From assembly GCF_014699035.1 (NCBI RefSeq), contig NZ_JACXAA010000019.1:1-64000 (forward strand): a DNA stretch of 64,000 bases, given 5' to 3'. Each line of letters opens with the position of its first letter. Position 1 is the stretch's first letter. The stretch comes from Spirosoma validum. GTDB lineage: Bacteria; Bacteroidota; Bacteroidia; Cytophagales; Spirosomataceae. Made by a program: the position numbers and the translations under genes. The notes below the pieces were generated by a model. That model made no database searches. It worked only from the letters and a program-made list of their open reading frames with translations, and was not told the origin of the DNA. Below are positions 1-8,900 of this stretch, piece by piece.

Positions 1-153
1 GCTGTATTTTTTCAAATCAAAGCGAATTGGCTGTCGGATCGCCGCTGCGATGAAAAAAAAGATAGACGGGGCCGCCCGTACGATGGTCAAGTAGGCCTGC
101 AATCAGGTGGTCAAGTACACCCAAATACATAGCTTGTGTCCGCCTCGCCTCAT
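1..153. other. Left edge, no gene supported
   Basis: Short non-coding stretch at the window edge. Reading frames here lack any recognisable protein pattern. It probably holds the upstream part of the promoter region of the Crp/Fnr regulator that begins at 205. Confidence 0.4.
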
Positions 154-172
154 TTTTTACCATATGATAAAT
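154..172. promoter_or_regulatory. Crp/Fnr-type operator, copy 1
   Basis: The 19-mer TTTTTACCATATGATAAAT recurs with one change at 781-799. Its core at 156-171 (TTTACCATATGATAAA) is an inverted repeat with 14 of 16 symmetric positions. The centre lies about 41 bp upstream of the ATG at 205 of a Crp/Fnr-family regulator, and the other copy precedes the next gene. Crp/Fnr proteins bind such 14-16 bp palindromes as dimers, so autoregulation is the likely meaning. The binding itself is inferred. Confidence 0.6.
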
Positions 173-204
173 CGATGCCCCCCAATGGGTACTACCTTTA
201 AGTG

Positions 205-774
205 ATGGAAGCACTTATAAATCTTATCCTGCAATTTGGTAACCTCAACAAACAGCAGATCGAATTTTTGTTGAGCAAGGTTGAAATGCTCGAATTTAAA
301 AAAGACGACTACCTCTCCGAAGCCGGGAAGGTGCCCCGCTATGTGGCGTTTGTGTTGGAAGGCGTGTTTCGCTTTTGCTATTATAACAACAGGGGCCAAG
401 AAATCACCAATTATTTTGTGGACGAAGGCAATTTTGTCGTCGATAATCAAAAGTTTGAATCCGAGATGGTGGCCTCCGAATATGTACAGGCCGTGACCGA
501 CTGCAAGGTGCTGGTTTTCAATAAAAAGAACTGGGACCAGCTATCCAACACCATTGTGGGATGGGAGATGATGAAGGCCAACATGGTAAAAAAGTGCCTT
601 ACCCTGGCCATGGAACGGCGCAGTCCGCTGGTTTCAGAAGACGCCACCACGCGTTATCTTTCGTTCATTGAGGCCTTCCCCAGCCTGATCAACCGCATCC
701 CGCTTTCGTACGTGGCCTCCTACTTGGGCATCACCCAACAATCGCTAAGCCGTATACGCCGTACTATCCGTTAA
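205..774 (+). CDS. Crp/Fnr-family transcriptional regulator
   Basis: A 189-residue cytosolic regulator with the layout of the Bacteroidota Crp/Fnr group: an N-terminal cyclic-nucleotide-binding-like beta-roll (about residues 20-115, containing the VLEGVFRFCYY and ITNYFVDEG stretches) and a short C-terminal winged-helix region ending in YLGITQQSLSRIRR, which is the typical recognition helix. It lacks the usual cAMP-binding RxS phosphate cassette, so the ligand is unknown. The ATG at 205 is preferred to the GTG immediately before it. The downstream dehydrogenase gene shares its operator-like palindrome, so the pair is probably a small regulator-target unit, with oxidative or electrophile sensing as one guess. 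Family assignment is firm; the signal is not known. Confidence 0.9.
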   Translation: MEALINLILQFGNLNKQQIEFLLSKVEMLEFKKDDYLSEAGKVPRYVAFVLEGVFRFCYYNNRGQEITNYFVDEGNFVVDNQKFESEMVASEYVQAVTDCKVLVFNKKNWDQLSNTIVGWEMMKANMVKKCLTLAMERRSPLVSEDATTRYLSFIEAFPSLINRIPLSYVASYLGITQQSLSRIRRTIR

Positions 775-780
775 CGGCGC

Positions 781-799
781 TTTTTACCAAATGATAAAT
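781..799. promoter_or_regulatory. Crp/Fnr-type operator, copy 2
   Basis: TTTTTACCAAATGATAAAT matches the copy at 154-172 at 18 of 19 positions. Its core at 783-798 is a weaker palindrome (12 of 16). It lies between the regulator stop at 774 and the dehydrogenase start at 852, with its centre 61 bp upstream of that start, which suits control of the dehydrogenase by the adjacent Crp/Fnr protein. A longer reading-frame start at 798 would begin inside this element, which argues for the 852 start. Confidence 0.6.
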
Positions 800-851
800 G
801 GTTTCTTATTGCCGTTTTCAACCTTTGCTTATTGATTTAAACGTAAAGAAG

Positions 852-1712
852 ATGAGCAAAAAGATCGTATTGATAACCGGAACAAATAGTGGTTTTGGCT
901 GGCTTACCACCCACAGCGTGGCCGCCTTAGGGCATCAGGTATATGCCACGATGCGCGATACCCAGGGCCGTAATGCCGATAAAGCCCAGGCCCTGGCGGC
1001 TGTAGCGAACGTGACGGTTTTGGACGTTACCCTGACCGACGAGGAGAGTGTGAAGCAGGCCATTGAAACCATTTTGGCCAAAGAAGGCGCAATTGATGTG
1101 CTGGTGAACAACGCCGGTTACGGCATGACCGGCGTGGCCGAGAGCTTTACCACCGCCGATGTGCACACCACGTTTGATATCAACGTGTATGCCCCCTGGC
1201 GACTCATCAAGCAGGTGCTCCCCGCCATGCGCAAACAGGCCGACGGACTGATCATTAACGTGACCAGCGGCTTTGGGCGGGTATCGTTCCCGTTTGCTAC
1301 CATTTACGCAGCCTCCAAATTTGCGTTGGAAGGCATAAGCGAGGGCCTACATTACGAGGTAAAGCGTTTAGGCATTGACGTGGCCCTTGTGGAGCCGGGC
1401 GCTTTCCCGACCGAAATGCAGCAAAAGAACAACCCCGCATCTGATCAGGGGGTATTTGAGGGGTACGGCGCCATTGTCGATCTACCCAACAAAATGCTAG
1501 CCGCCCTGGGCGGAGAAATGCAGGCTAAAAAGCCTAACCCGCAGGCTGTTGCCGATGCCATTGTAAAACTGATCGGCACGCCGAAAGGCACCCGGCCCTT
1601 ACGCACCGTGGTCGACCCCATCACTGGCCCATACATTGAAGCCGCCAACCAAGCCGTAGCCGAACAATTTGCCAAAGGCTTGAGGGTGTTCGGGATGGGT
1701 GAGTTATTGTAA
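852..1712 (+). CDS. Short-chain dehydrogenase/reductase (SDR)
   Basis: A 286-residue classical SDR oxidoreductase. The N-terminal Rossmann motif TGTNSGFG starts at residue 9, NNAG is at 86-89, and the catalytic Ser139, Tyr152 and Lys156 (YAASK) are all present, so it should be an active NAD(P)(H)-dependent enzyme. The GFG variant of the glycine motif and the length match the group often annotated as oxidoreductases with unknown alcohol or ketone substrates. The frame is open from 798, but MSKK at 852 directly precedes the Rossmann strand and avoids the operator, so that start was chosen. It follows the Crp/Fnr gene with a 77-bp gap and its own operator copy. A terminator follows. The substrate cannot be told from sequence. 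Confidence 0.92.
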   Translation: MSKKIVLITGTNSGFGWLTTHSVAALGHQVYATMRDTQGRNADKAQALAAVANVTVLDVTLTDEESVKQAIETILAKEGAIDVLVNNAGYGMTGVAESFTTADVHTTFDINVYAPWRLIKQVLPAMRKQADGLIINVTSGFGRVSFPFATIYAASKFALEGISEGLHYEVKRLGIDVALVEPGAFPTEMQQKNNPASDQGVFEGYGAIVDLPNKMLAALGGEMQAKKPNPQAVADAIVKLIGTPKGTRPLRTVVDPITGPYIEAANQAVAEQFAKGLRVFGMGELL

Positions 1713-1731
1713 GCGGAACAGATTTACCGGG

Positions 1732-1763
1732 AACGGCAGTGGCGTGAGCTAGTGCCGTTTTTT
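1732..1763 (+). terminator. Rho-independent terminator after SDR
   Basis: AACGGCA and TGCCGTT form a 7-bp stem around a 14-nt loop, and the right arm runs directly into a T tract. It sits 19 bp past the SDR stop. Confidence 0.65.
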
Positions 1764-2110
1764 GTTTGTCGCTGTTCGCGTATTGTCGCTAAGATTTACG
1801 GCTACAGCGTTTCATAAAATCCTCCTATGTGCGATGAATCTGCTCTTTTAACGGGGCGTTTTAAGAGGCTTTATAGTAAGGTGATGTGATGGTAACAATA
1901 TCATGAGGTTTGCCATTTTTTGCAAAAGGGATTTATTTGCTATTCAGAGTCAGTATTACCTATAAGACGTAAAAATTAGAAAAGTGGCAACCTAATGCAA
2001 TAAGTGTGTAAAAGTTTAAGTACGTTCGTTTGTGCCAATTTGTGTGCTCCTCATCAGTCTCATTGAGGTTGGCAGCTACACAAGGCTTGATGCTACTAAT
2101 ACTATAACTT
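1764..2110. other. Intergenic, nothing recognised
   Basis: About 350 bp, AT-richer than the flanking genes, with no frame resembling a protein and no strong repeat. It presumably contains the promoter of the racemase-family gene at 2111, but no convincing TTTG/TAnnTTTG pair stands out. Confidence 0.4.
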
Positions 2111-2803
2111 ATGAAAACATTAGGATTAATTGGCGTGCTTAGCTGGTATGCTACATCCGTTTATTATACTACGCTTAATCAACTTGCCAATCAACGGCTT
2201 GGCAATTCCCACTCGTCTAAACTTCTTCTCTTTTCGGTGGACTTTGACGAATTCAGAGTCCTTCAAGAAGTAGGTGACTGGGACGCAGTTGAAAATATGT
2301 TATCAGGCATTGCCATACAACTTGAGAAGGCGGGTGCAGACTGCATTGTGCTGTGCGCTAACACGGTTCACCTGGTTGCTGACACGATCCGGCAAAAAAT
2401 AAAAATTCCTTTGCTTCACAGTGCCGAGGAAACAGCCAAGGAAATCGTTAGCCAAAACATGCATAAGGTGGCTCTTCTTGGCACAAAATTTACCATGGAC
2501 AATCCTTTCTTTAAAGATCGTTTATCCCAGTTCGGCATTACCACCATTGTTCCCGACGAAGCGGATAAAGAGTACGTTCATGCGTCTATTTTTAACGAGT
2601 TGACAAAGGGACTTTTCAAAGACGAGACAAAAGACAACTACATCGAAATTATTGACAAATTAAAGAGTGGCGGAGCCGAGGGAGTTGTCTTTGGCAGCGC
2701 TGAATTTTCCATCCTGCTTAACGCAACGGATTGTAGTATTCCCATATTCGACACCATTGCCATTGATTCTAAAGCAGCGGTTGATTTCGCATTGGCCAAC
2801 TGA
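2111..2803 (+). CDS. Asp/Glu racemase-family protein with altered catalytic Cys
   Basis: A 230-residue cytosolic protein of the aspartate/glutamate racemase superfamily. The N-terminal [15 protein letters not shown] matches the family's substrate-loop region, and LCANTVH provides the first catalytic cysteine (Cys82). In cofactor-independent racemases a second cysteine lies in a GCTE motif; here that stretch is [10 protein letters not shown], so the residue is Ser196. A Cys/Ser pair may reduce or redirect racemisation. Some YgeA-like members use a Cys/Thr pair, so loss of function is not certain. It is monocistronic with long gaps on both sides. The family is firm; substrate and activity are uncertain. 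Confidence 0.82.
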   Translation: MKTLGLIGVLSWYATSVYYTTLNQLANQRLGNSHSSKLLLFSVDFDEFRVLQEVGDWDAVENMLSGIAIQLEKAGADCIVLCANTVHLVADTIRQKIKIPLLHSAEETAKEIVSQNMHKVALLGTKFTMDNPFFKDRLSQFGITTIVPDEADKEYVHASIFNELTKGLFKDETKDNYIEIIDKLKSGGAEGVVFGSAEFSILLNATDCSIPIFDTIAIDSKAAVDFALAN

Positions 2804-3383
2804 CGACAGGGCAGCAGCCAAGATGCGTTTTTGTGCAGGTGGGGCACAGCGTTGTTCATTGGGCTATTTGGAAGTATCAGCTTACTAGCTATGTGGGTGG
2901 AAACTCCTAGGTTACCAGTATCACATGGGGTCTTCAGATGGACACAACAGCCAATAATATAGTTGTGAGCTTGCGTAGGACAACCAGCTCTATTCCTGCT
3001 TTTCTCCCGCTATCTAGCTAAGTCTCCCCAAATGCTCTCAACTGAGACGACAGTGTCTTCATACAAATGCTTTAAGAAACGGGCGTTTGGCGAGATTATA
3101 AAGTAAAGCGATATACGACCAAAATTATAGCCCTTTACAAGTGCATAGCTAATTTGAACGACACGTTATTATATAAGAGCCACCTGTGGCTATAACGGGC
3201 ACAGTCCACAACAGCGGCTTGGCAGCTAGGAGGGGTGACCAACCTCAATCGGCAGTTGTATCTCTATCGAGCTTTTAGGGCTATATTTGGACGGATGCCA
3301 ATCCGAATGCCGCCACACCAGCAAGCCTAATCTCTTAGCGATCAGGCAAAAACTTAAGGCCATTATTCGTTAAATTTTACCCA
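2804..3383. other. Intergenic, no gene supported
   Basis: About 580 bp with frequent stops in all frames and no recognisable domain. It may be decayed coding DNA. No tRNA, repeat or terminator was found. Confidence 0.4.
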
Positions 3384-4253
3384 ATGAAATTGCTTCCGTA
3401 TTCCTTTCGATGGCTTTCAGTTGTGGTTGTTTTTGTCGCTTTACCGGCTCAAGCCCAACATACACAGACGTATACCTATCCATCCAGTGAGGTGGTGACG
3501 ATTCACTCCAAGCTTTTAAAGGAAGAGCGCAAGATTTATGTGCATTGCCCTAAAGTAGACTCCGCGGATGTAAACAAACGATTCCCCGTCGTATACGTAA
3601 TGGACGGGGACAATCATTTTGCCCTGCTTGCTCAGTATGTCGATTATTTGAGTCGGCCCGATGTTTCGGCAATGCCCAAGACTATCGTCATTGGCATCCC
3701 AAATACAAAACGAACCAGGGACCTTACCCCAACCAACAGTCTACTCAACTACGAGGGCAAACCAGACAGTAGTTCGTATCAAGGTAGTGGCGGGAACGAA
3801 AATTTTTTACAGTTCATGGCGACCGAATTGATACCCATGATCGACAAAAATTATAAAACAAGGCCCTACAAAATTTTTGCCGGGCATTCCTTTGGGGGCC
3901 TCTCATCGCTTAATTGTCTGTTAACTCATCCCGATCTGTTTGATGCGTATATTGCCATAAGCCCATCCCTTTGGTGGGACAAAGAGTATCTGTTGAAAAT
4001 GACCGATGAAACCCTTAAAACTGGTTCAGCCTTAAACAAAGCGTTTTTTTTTAGTGACGGAAATGAAGGTAGAGCTAATTCGTTTTTTCATAAGGATTTA
4101 GTAACGTTGGAGGCAACACTCGCCAAAAAAAAGCTAAAAGGACTGGATTATCGCTATAAACATTACCCCACCGAAACCCATATGACCGAACCCGTTGTGG
4201 CTTATTTTGATGCCTTGCGCTTTATTTTTAAGGACTGGGAAAAGCATCGATAA
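3384..4253 (+). CDS. Secreted esterase, Fes/IroE-type alpha/beta hydrolase
   Basis: A 289-residue exported serine esterase. A signal peptide (residues 1-25, VVVVFVALPAQAQ) is followed by a putative-esterase (PF00756-type) domain. The core has VVYVMDGDNHF, then FAGHSFGG with nucleophile Ser169, an SPSLWWD segment typical of this family, and a C-terminal TETHM histidine that would complete the triad. Relatives hydrolyse siderophore esters, S-formylglutathione or feruloyl esters; nothing here decides between these. It stands alone before an unrelated membrane protein 74 bp downstream. Start is the ATG directly before the signal peptide. Confidence 0.88.
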   Translation: MKLLPYSFRWLSVVVVFVALPAQAQHTQTYTYPSSEVVTIHSKLLKEERKIYVHCPKVDSADVNKRFPVVYVMDGDNHFALLAQYVDYLSRPDVSAMPKTIVIGIPNTKRTRDLTPTNSLLNYEGKPDSSSYQGSGGNENFLQFMATELIPMIDKNYKTRPYKIFAGHSFGGLSSLNCLLTHPDLFDAYIAISPSLWWDKEYLLKMTDETLKTGSALNKAFFFSDGNEGRANSFFHKDLVTLEATLAKKKLKGLDYRYKHYPTETHMTEPVVAYFDALRFIFKDWEKHR

Positions 4254-4327
4254 GCATTCTTACAAATTCCTCTATTCGGTAGATTTAGTTTTTCAAAGTC
4301 ACGCGTTGACGATTGAATAAAACAAAT

Positions 4328-5284
4328 ATGAAAGATCGACTGGAACGACTATTACCAACCGACGAGAGAAAAAGGAAGTGGACAGCAATCAGTCTAACGG
4401 TCGTCATTGCCGGTCTGTTGAGCATTTGGGGTATTTATGGCATCGGGCAGTATGGCATCGCCCTGTTTATTCTGACTCCCCTTTTTATCGGGGCTGGCTC
4501 AACGATTTTATACGGGCTAAACCGGGAGATTACTAAGCAAGATGCTTGGCAAATCGGTTATTTGACACTGGCTATTTTCTTGGCCGCACTTCTAGTATTT
4601 GCCATTGAAGGCATCATTTGTGTAGCAATGGCAGCCCCATTTGGGCTTTTACTAACTTGGGTCGGAAGCCTGATTGGGCATGCAATCATTAACAAGAACT
4701 CAACTGATGCGTCAACAACCTTCCTCGTGTTGGTCGGCATTATTCCAACAATGGCGTTCATCGAAAAAAGCAGTCAACCCACTTTGGTCTCTGTGGTGAG
4801 CTCCATTCGGATTGACGCGCCACCACAAACGGTTTGGAAAAATGTCATTGAGTTTCCGCACCTAGACGAACCAGAAGACTTTATTTTTAAAACGGGCATT
4901 GCTTACCCAATTAATGCCCGAATCAAAGGAACCGGCGTTGGGGCAGTGCGCCATTGTAACTTTACAACCGGAAGTTTTGTCGAGCCAATCACCGTTTGGG
5001 ACGAGCCTCGATTACTAAAATTTACTGTCGTCCAGCAGCCGGAACCCATGAAAGAGTTGAGTTTTTGGGACGTGGATGCTCCCCACTTACACGACTACTT
5101 TGTCTCGAAACAGGGGCAATTCAAGCTAACTCGACTACCGAATGGTAAAACGCTTTTAGAGGGCACTACTTGGTACTATCATAACATTAAACCGGCTTTT
5201 TATTGGCAACTGTGGAGCAACTCTATCATTCATAAAATTCATGATAGAGTGCTGGTACATATAAAGAAAAATTCAGAGAGGTAA
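4328..5284 (+). CDS. Membrane protein with C-terminal SRPBCC domain
   Basis: A 318-residue protein with about four hydrophobic segments between residues 20 and 150 (for example ISLTVVIAGLLSIWGIYGIG) and a soluble C-terminal half. That half begins SSIRIDAPPQTVWKNVIEFP, the signature opening of polyketide-cyclase/START-like (SRPBCC) domains, and ends in amphipathic helices. SRPBCC domains hold hydrophobic ligands in a cavity; the ligand is unknown. The frame opens at a TTG at 4313, but ATG at 4328 (MKDRLERLL) is preferred. It overlaps no neighbour. The exact membrane topology is inferred from hydrophobicity only. Confidence 0.75.
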   Translation: MKDRLERLLPTDERKRKWTAISLTVVIAGLLSIWGIYGIGQYGIALFILTPLFIGAGSTILYGLNREITKQDAWQIGYLTLAIFLAALLVFAIEGIICVAMAAPFGLLLTWVGSLIGHAIINKNSTDASTTFLVLVGIIPTMAFIEKSSQPTLVSVVSSIRIDAPPQTVWKNVIEFPHLDEPEDFIFKTGIAYPINARIKGTGVGAVRHCNFTTGSFVEPITVWDEPRLLKFTVVQQPEPMKELSFWDVDAPHLHDYFVSKQGQFKLTRLPNGKTLLEGTTWYYHNIKPAFYWQLWSNSIIHKIHDRVLVHIKKNSER

Positions 5285-5428
5285 CTTTTCCTCGACAAGA
5301 TGCTCGTACTGAGGGAAATTTCGCAACTCCAACCAAACGAAGGTTTAAAGTTTTAAGTGATACGCCTTTATAACGTTGTCTCAAAATATGCTCCCCATTG
5401 AGACATAGCCGCTTTATTGGGTGAGCGC

Positions 5429-5625
5429 TTAGTGCTGAGCAAAATGAGCTAACGCTTCGGCCTCCACCCGTTTGATCCACTCACTTTTGCACTAGCTATA
5501 AGCCTACGAGTTTTGCCCATGAAACCTCTGACAACGGGCTTTCTCCTGGTAATAGGCATGGGCTAGATCGGACCGCTTGAGCAGATAGTCTCGAAACAGG
5601 ACAAGACAAAAACTGGAAGCGACTA
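5429..5625 (-). pseudogene. GrpB-family (UPF0157) C-terminal remnant
   Basis: On the minus strand the reading runs through LFRDYLLKRSDLAHAY, a QEKARCQRFHGQN stretch, two in-frame stops, then EWIKRVEAEALAHFAQH and a stop at 5429-5431. The FRDYL...AYxxxK...F pattern is the conserved C-terminal end of GrpB-family nucleotidyltransferase-fold proteins. The stops show it is broken, and no matching N-terminal half was found to the right, so most of the gene has been lost. Recognition rests on family memory and the position of the FRDYL motif; no alignment was run. Confidence 0.5.
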
Positions 5626-5952
5626 TAAAGATGGCTGACTGAGGGACTATATGTTCTTTTTTGACCTCATTTTATCCCTTATACAGGCGAATTTCATACA
5701 GCAACAAGGGAATTTCAGGCTGGGGGAGTCACTGCAGCGTAATCAGCTAGTGGGATTTGGCATTTGGGAGAGTGATAGTACCCGAAAACCGTGCCAGTCT
5801 TGAGGGAGTGATCACCGCTCGTCAATCACGTTGTTTGATGGAATAAATGTATTGATAAGCCAGATGCTATTGAGTAGAAATGACTAATTCTGTTTTAATT
5901 TACATAGGCTCACATCGGTCAATCTTTTGCTGAATTTCCCTTCACGTTTGGT
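5626..5952. other. Intergenic upstream of hybrid regulator
   Basis: About 330 bp without a supported gene. Short plus-strand peptide-like stretches near 5690-5800 have no recognisable family. It should hold the promoter of the hybrid regulator at 5953. Confidence 0.4.
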
Positions 5953-8900
5953 ATGCCTTTTCACACCACCCACACCTATAAACTTAGCTTGATTATAAAT
6001 TATTCGGCCTGGAACCAAATCCGTCAAGTCAGACTCATACGAACAATTCATCACGTACTGCGGGAATGGTTAGTGCTTAACCAATGGCAACGAGCCGCTT
6101 TGGGCCGTGTCAACGTACTGTTGTTTCTGTTCTGGGGGTTATTGTTCCCAATGGCATTCGCTCAATTTTCCTCCCAGTCCAGCCTACGCCTGACAACCAC
6201 AAACGGCTTGCCGCACAATAGTGTTATGGGTGTGGAGCAGGACCGGGCGGGCTTTATCTGGATCGCTACCAACGACGGACTAGGCCGCTATGATGGGCGG
6301 GCGATGAAGGTGTTTCAGCATCGATCGGAAGACAGCCTATCGCTGGCCAACAATTCGATCACAGAGCTATTACCGGCTGCTGATGGCACCTTCGTCGTGA
6401 ACACCGAATCGGGAACTGTTCAGCAATTCGATCCGGTCACAGAACGGTTTACAAGCCTGCTGGATCGGCGATTTCTGGACCGAAACAAAGCGTTTATTAA
6501 TCAGATACAGCTTAGCGCGGACGGAACCCATATCTGGGGACTTTTGCCCAATGTACGGCTCATTGACTATGATATCCATCGAAAAACGCTGAACGTTTAT
6601 AAGGTGCCTGCTTTAACCGGCAAATCCGGACTGCAAAATTTTATTCTGACGTCAACCGGTCATATCTATGGGGAGACACTGACTGGACTTTTTCAGTTTA
6701 ACACCCACACAGGTCGCAAACGAATTATCCCCTTTCCATTCGCGAAGCCGCCAGGAAGATATTGGCCCATTAATTATCATCGGGTTACACAGGGGCCCGA
6801 TGGTGAAATTGCTGTCTTTGGGTATCAGTGTGTTGCCCTCTATAACCCAATTCTAGACAGTTTTCGCACGATACCTATTCCTGCCGTGCTCCATCAGAAT
6901 GATATCTGGTACCAGCTGAAAACACTGGCTGACAATCGGCTATACGTAGGGTATGCCGACCAGCTCTATCGCCTGGACGCTCAGGATCGGTTTACACGAA
7001 TACCCAAACCCAGCTCGACTACAAAACAAGCTACCCCCTGGCTACTGGACCGCTCAGGCATCCTTTGGGTTGGAGATGGGTTGGCTGGCCTGAACCGAAT
7101 TGACCTTCACGGATTGCCGTTTGGATTCGCCCCGAAACGAAAGTCATTTTGTGAAGATCTGTTGGAACAGGACCTGGGGGTTTCGCTACCAGACAACTAT
7201 GTAGTTTGGGACATTTATCACTGGCCCCGTTATAGCCTCAGCCCCACTATTAGGGGCTATTTGATTGATCCGAATCATGTCTATCAACACATACCGGGCC
7301 GGTCCTCCCTCACCGAACTGACGGCTTTAGTGAATCGCAGGAATGGTGATAACCTCTGTCTGAAAGTGAGCCGCCAAGGAAGAATCTGGCTTTACAGCAA
7401 CAATGGGGGGCTGGTTGAGAGTGATTCGAGCGGTACGAGTAATCAACTGTTGCCCCATAGTCAATTACCTCTCATTGATATATATCCTGGCCATGATGCC
7501 GCTGATATTCAGCCCATGGGGCAATCCGTATGGGTTGGTTCCCAGTATGGGCTAGGTTTATTTCGATACAACATCCTGCGTAAACGGTTTGATAAGATAC
7601 TCATGACTAACCGGGCCGACCGGCAAGCCAACCCATCTCGTTCGCTGCCCGTCAATCCCATTAACTGCCTGAGTGCCGACCCCACTGACAGTACGGTGTT
7701 GTGGATCGGCACGCAAGGTGCGGGTATACACCGGTTGGATACCCGCACCTTGACCTTTCGGCGATTGAGCGATTCGGAGGGATTCCCGAATGGCACAATT
7801 GTGAGCCTGGAAACCGATAATCAGGGGATGCTGTGGTGTGGAACGAATCGGGGTCTGGTACGGCTAAACCCCAGAACCTTAACTTGGCGCCATTTCACGA
7901 GTGTCGATGGGCTGGCCGAAAACTCCTTTCTCCAAACCTCATCGGCCCACCTTCCCGATGGCCGGTTAGTTTTTGGCACGCCCAATGGCCGGATCATCTT
8001 CAATCCGGCGGCTATTCGGGAGACGAGTTACGAGCCCCCTCTTGTCCTGACCTCGCTCCTGATAAACAACCAGTTGGTGGACGCTAATCAATCAGGTTCA
8101 CCACTCTCGGCTCCGATCAACACGCTGTCGGAACTGGTACTCGACGATACTCAAAACTTTCTAACCATCGGGTTTGCCGGTCTTGATTACGGTAAAGCTG
8201 AAAAACTGAATTACCGTTACAAACTCGTGGGTGTCGATGCAAACTGGGTGACGGTTGGGCAGCAGAACACGGCCAACTACACCCAACTCGCACCGGGCCG
8301 CTACGTATTCAGCGTCAACAGCACGACCGCCGATGGTCGGTGGAGCAACCATGTCAAACAGTTATCAATAATTATAAAACCTCCTTTCTGGGCAACCTGG
8401 TGGGCCTATCTTGCCTACGCGCTGGCATTCGGGGGGCTGGTTCTGGGCTTTATTCAGTTCCGCACACGTCAGATTCGACAGCAACAGGAAATCAGATTGA
8501 AACAGCAGGAAGCCGAGCAGCTCCGGGCCGTCGATGAAGTTAAAACCCGATTTTTCTCGAATATTACCCACGAGTTCCGTACCCCACTGACCCTGATTTT
8601 AACACCTACCGAAAAACTATTGCGGGAATCCAAGCATGATGCACTAACTAACCAGTTGCACAGCTCGATTCACCATAACGCGGGTAAACTGCTTCGGTTG
8701 ATCAACCAATTGCTCGACCTCTCTAAATTGGAGGGAAACAGCATGCCCATCGCGCTGGTGCGGGGTGACGCCGTGGCGCTGATTGAGCGTCTAGTCGAGA
8801 CCTTTTACCCAATAGCGGCTAGCCGGGACATTACCTTACAGACAAACGGTTTGGTCGGTACCCGGTACGAGGGACCGTGGCTGTTCGATGCCGATAAATG

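Noticed and set aside
798-851. Upstream start for the SDR gene at 798
   Set aside because: It lies inside the repeated operator sequence and adds residues with no Rossmann-like content; the start at 852 begins directly before the dinucleotide motif.
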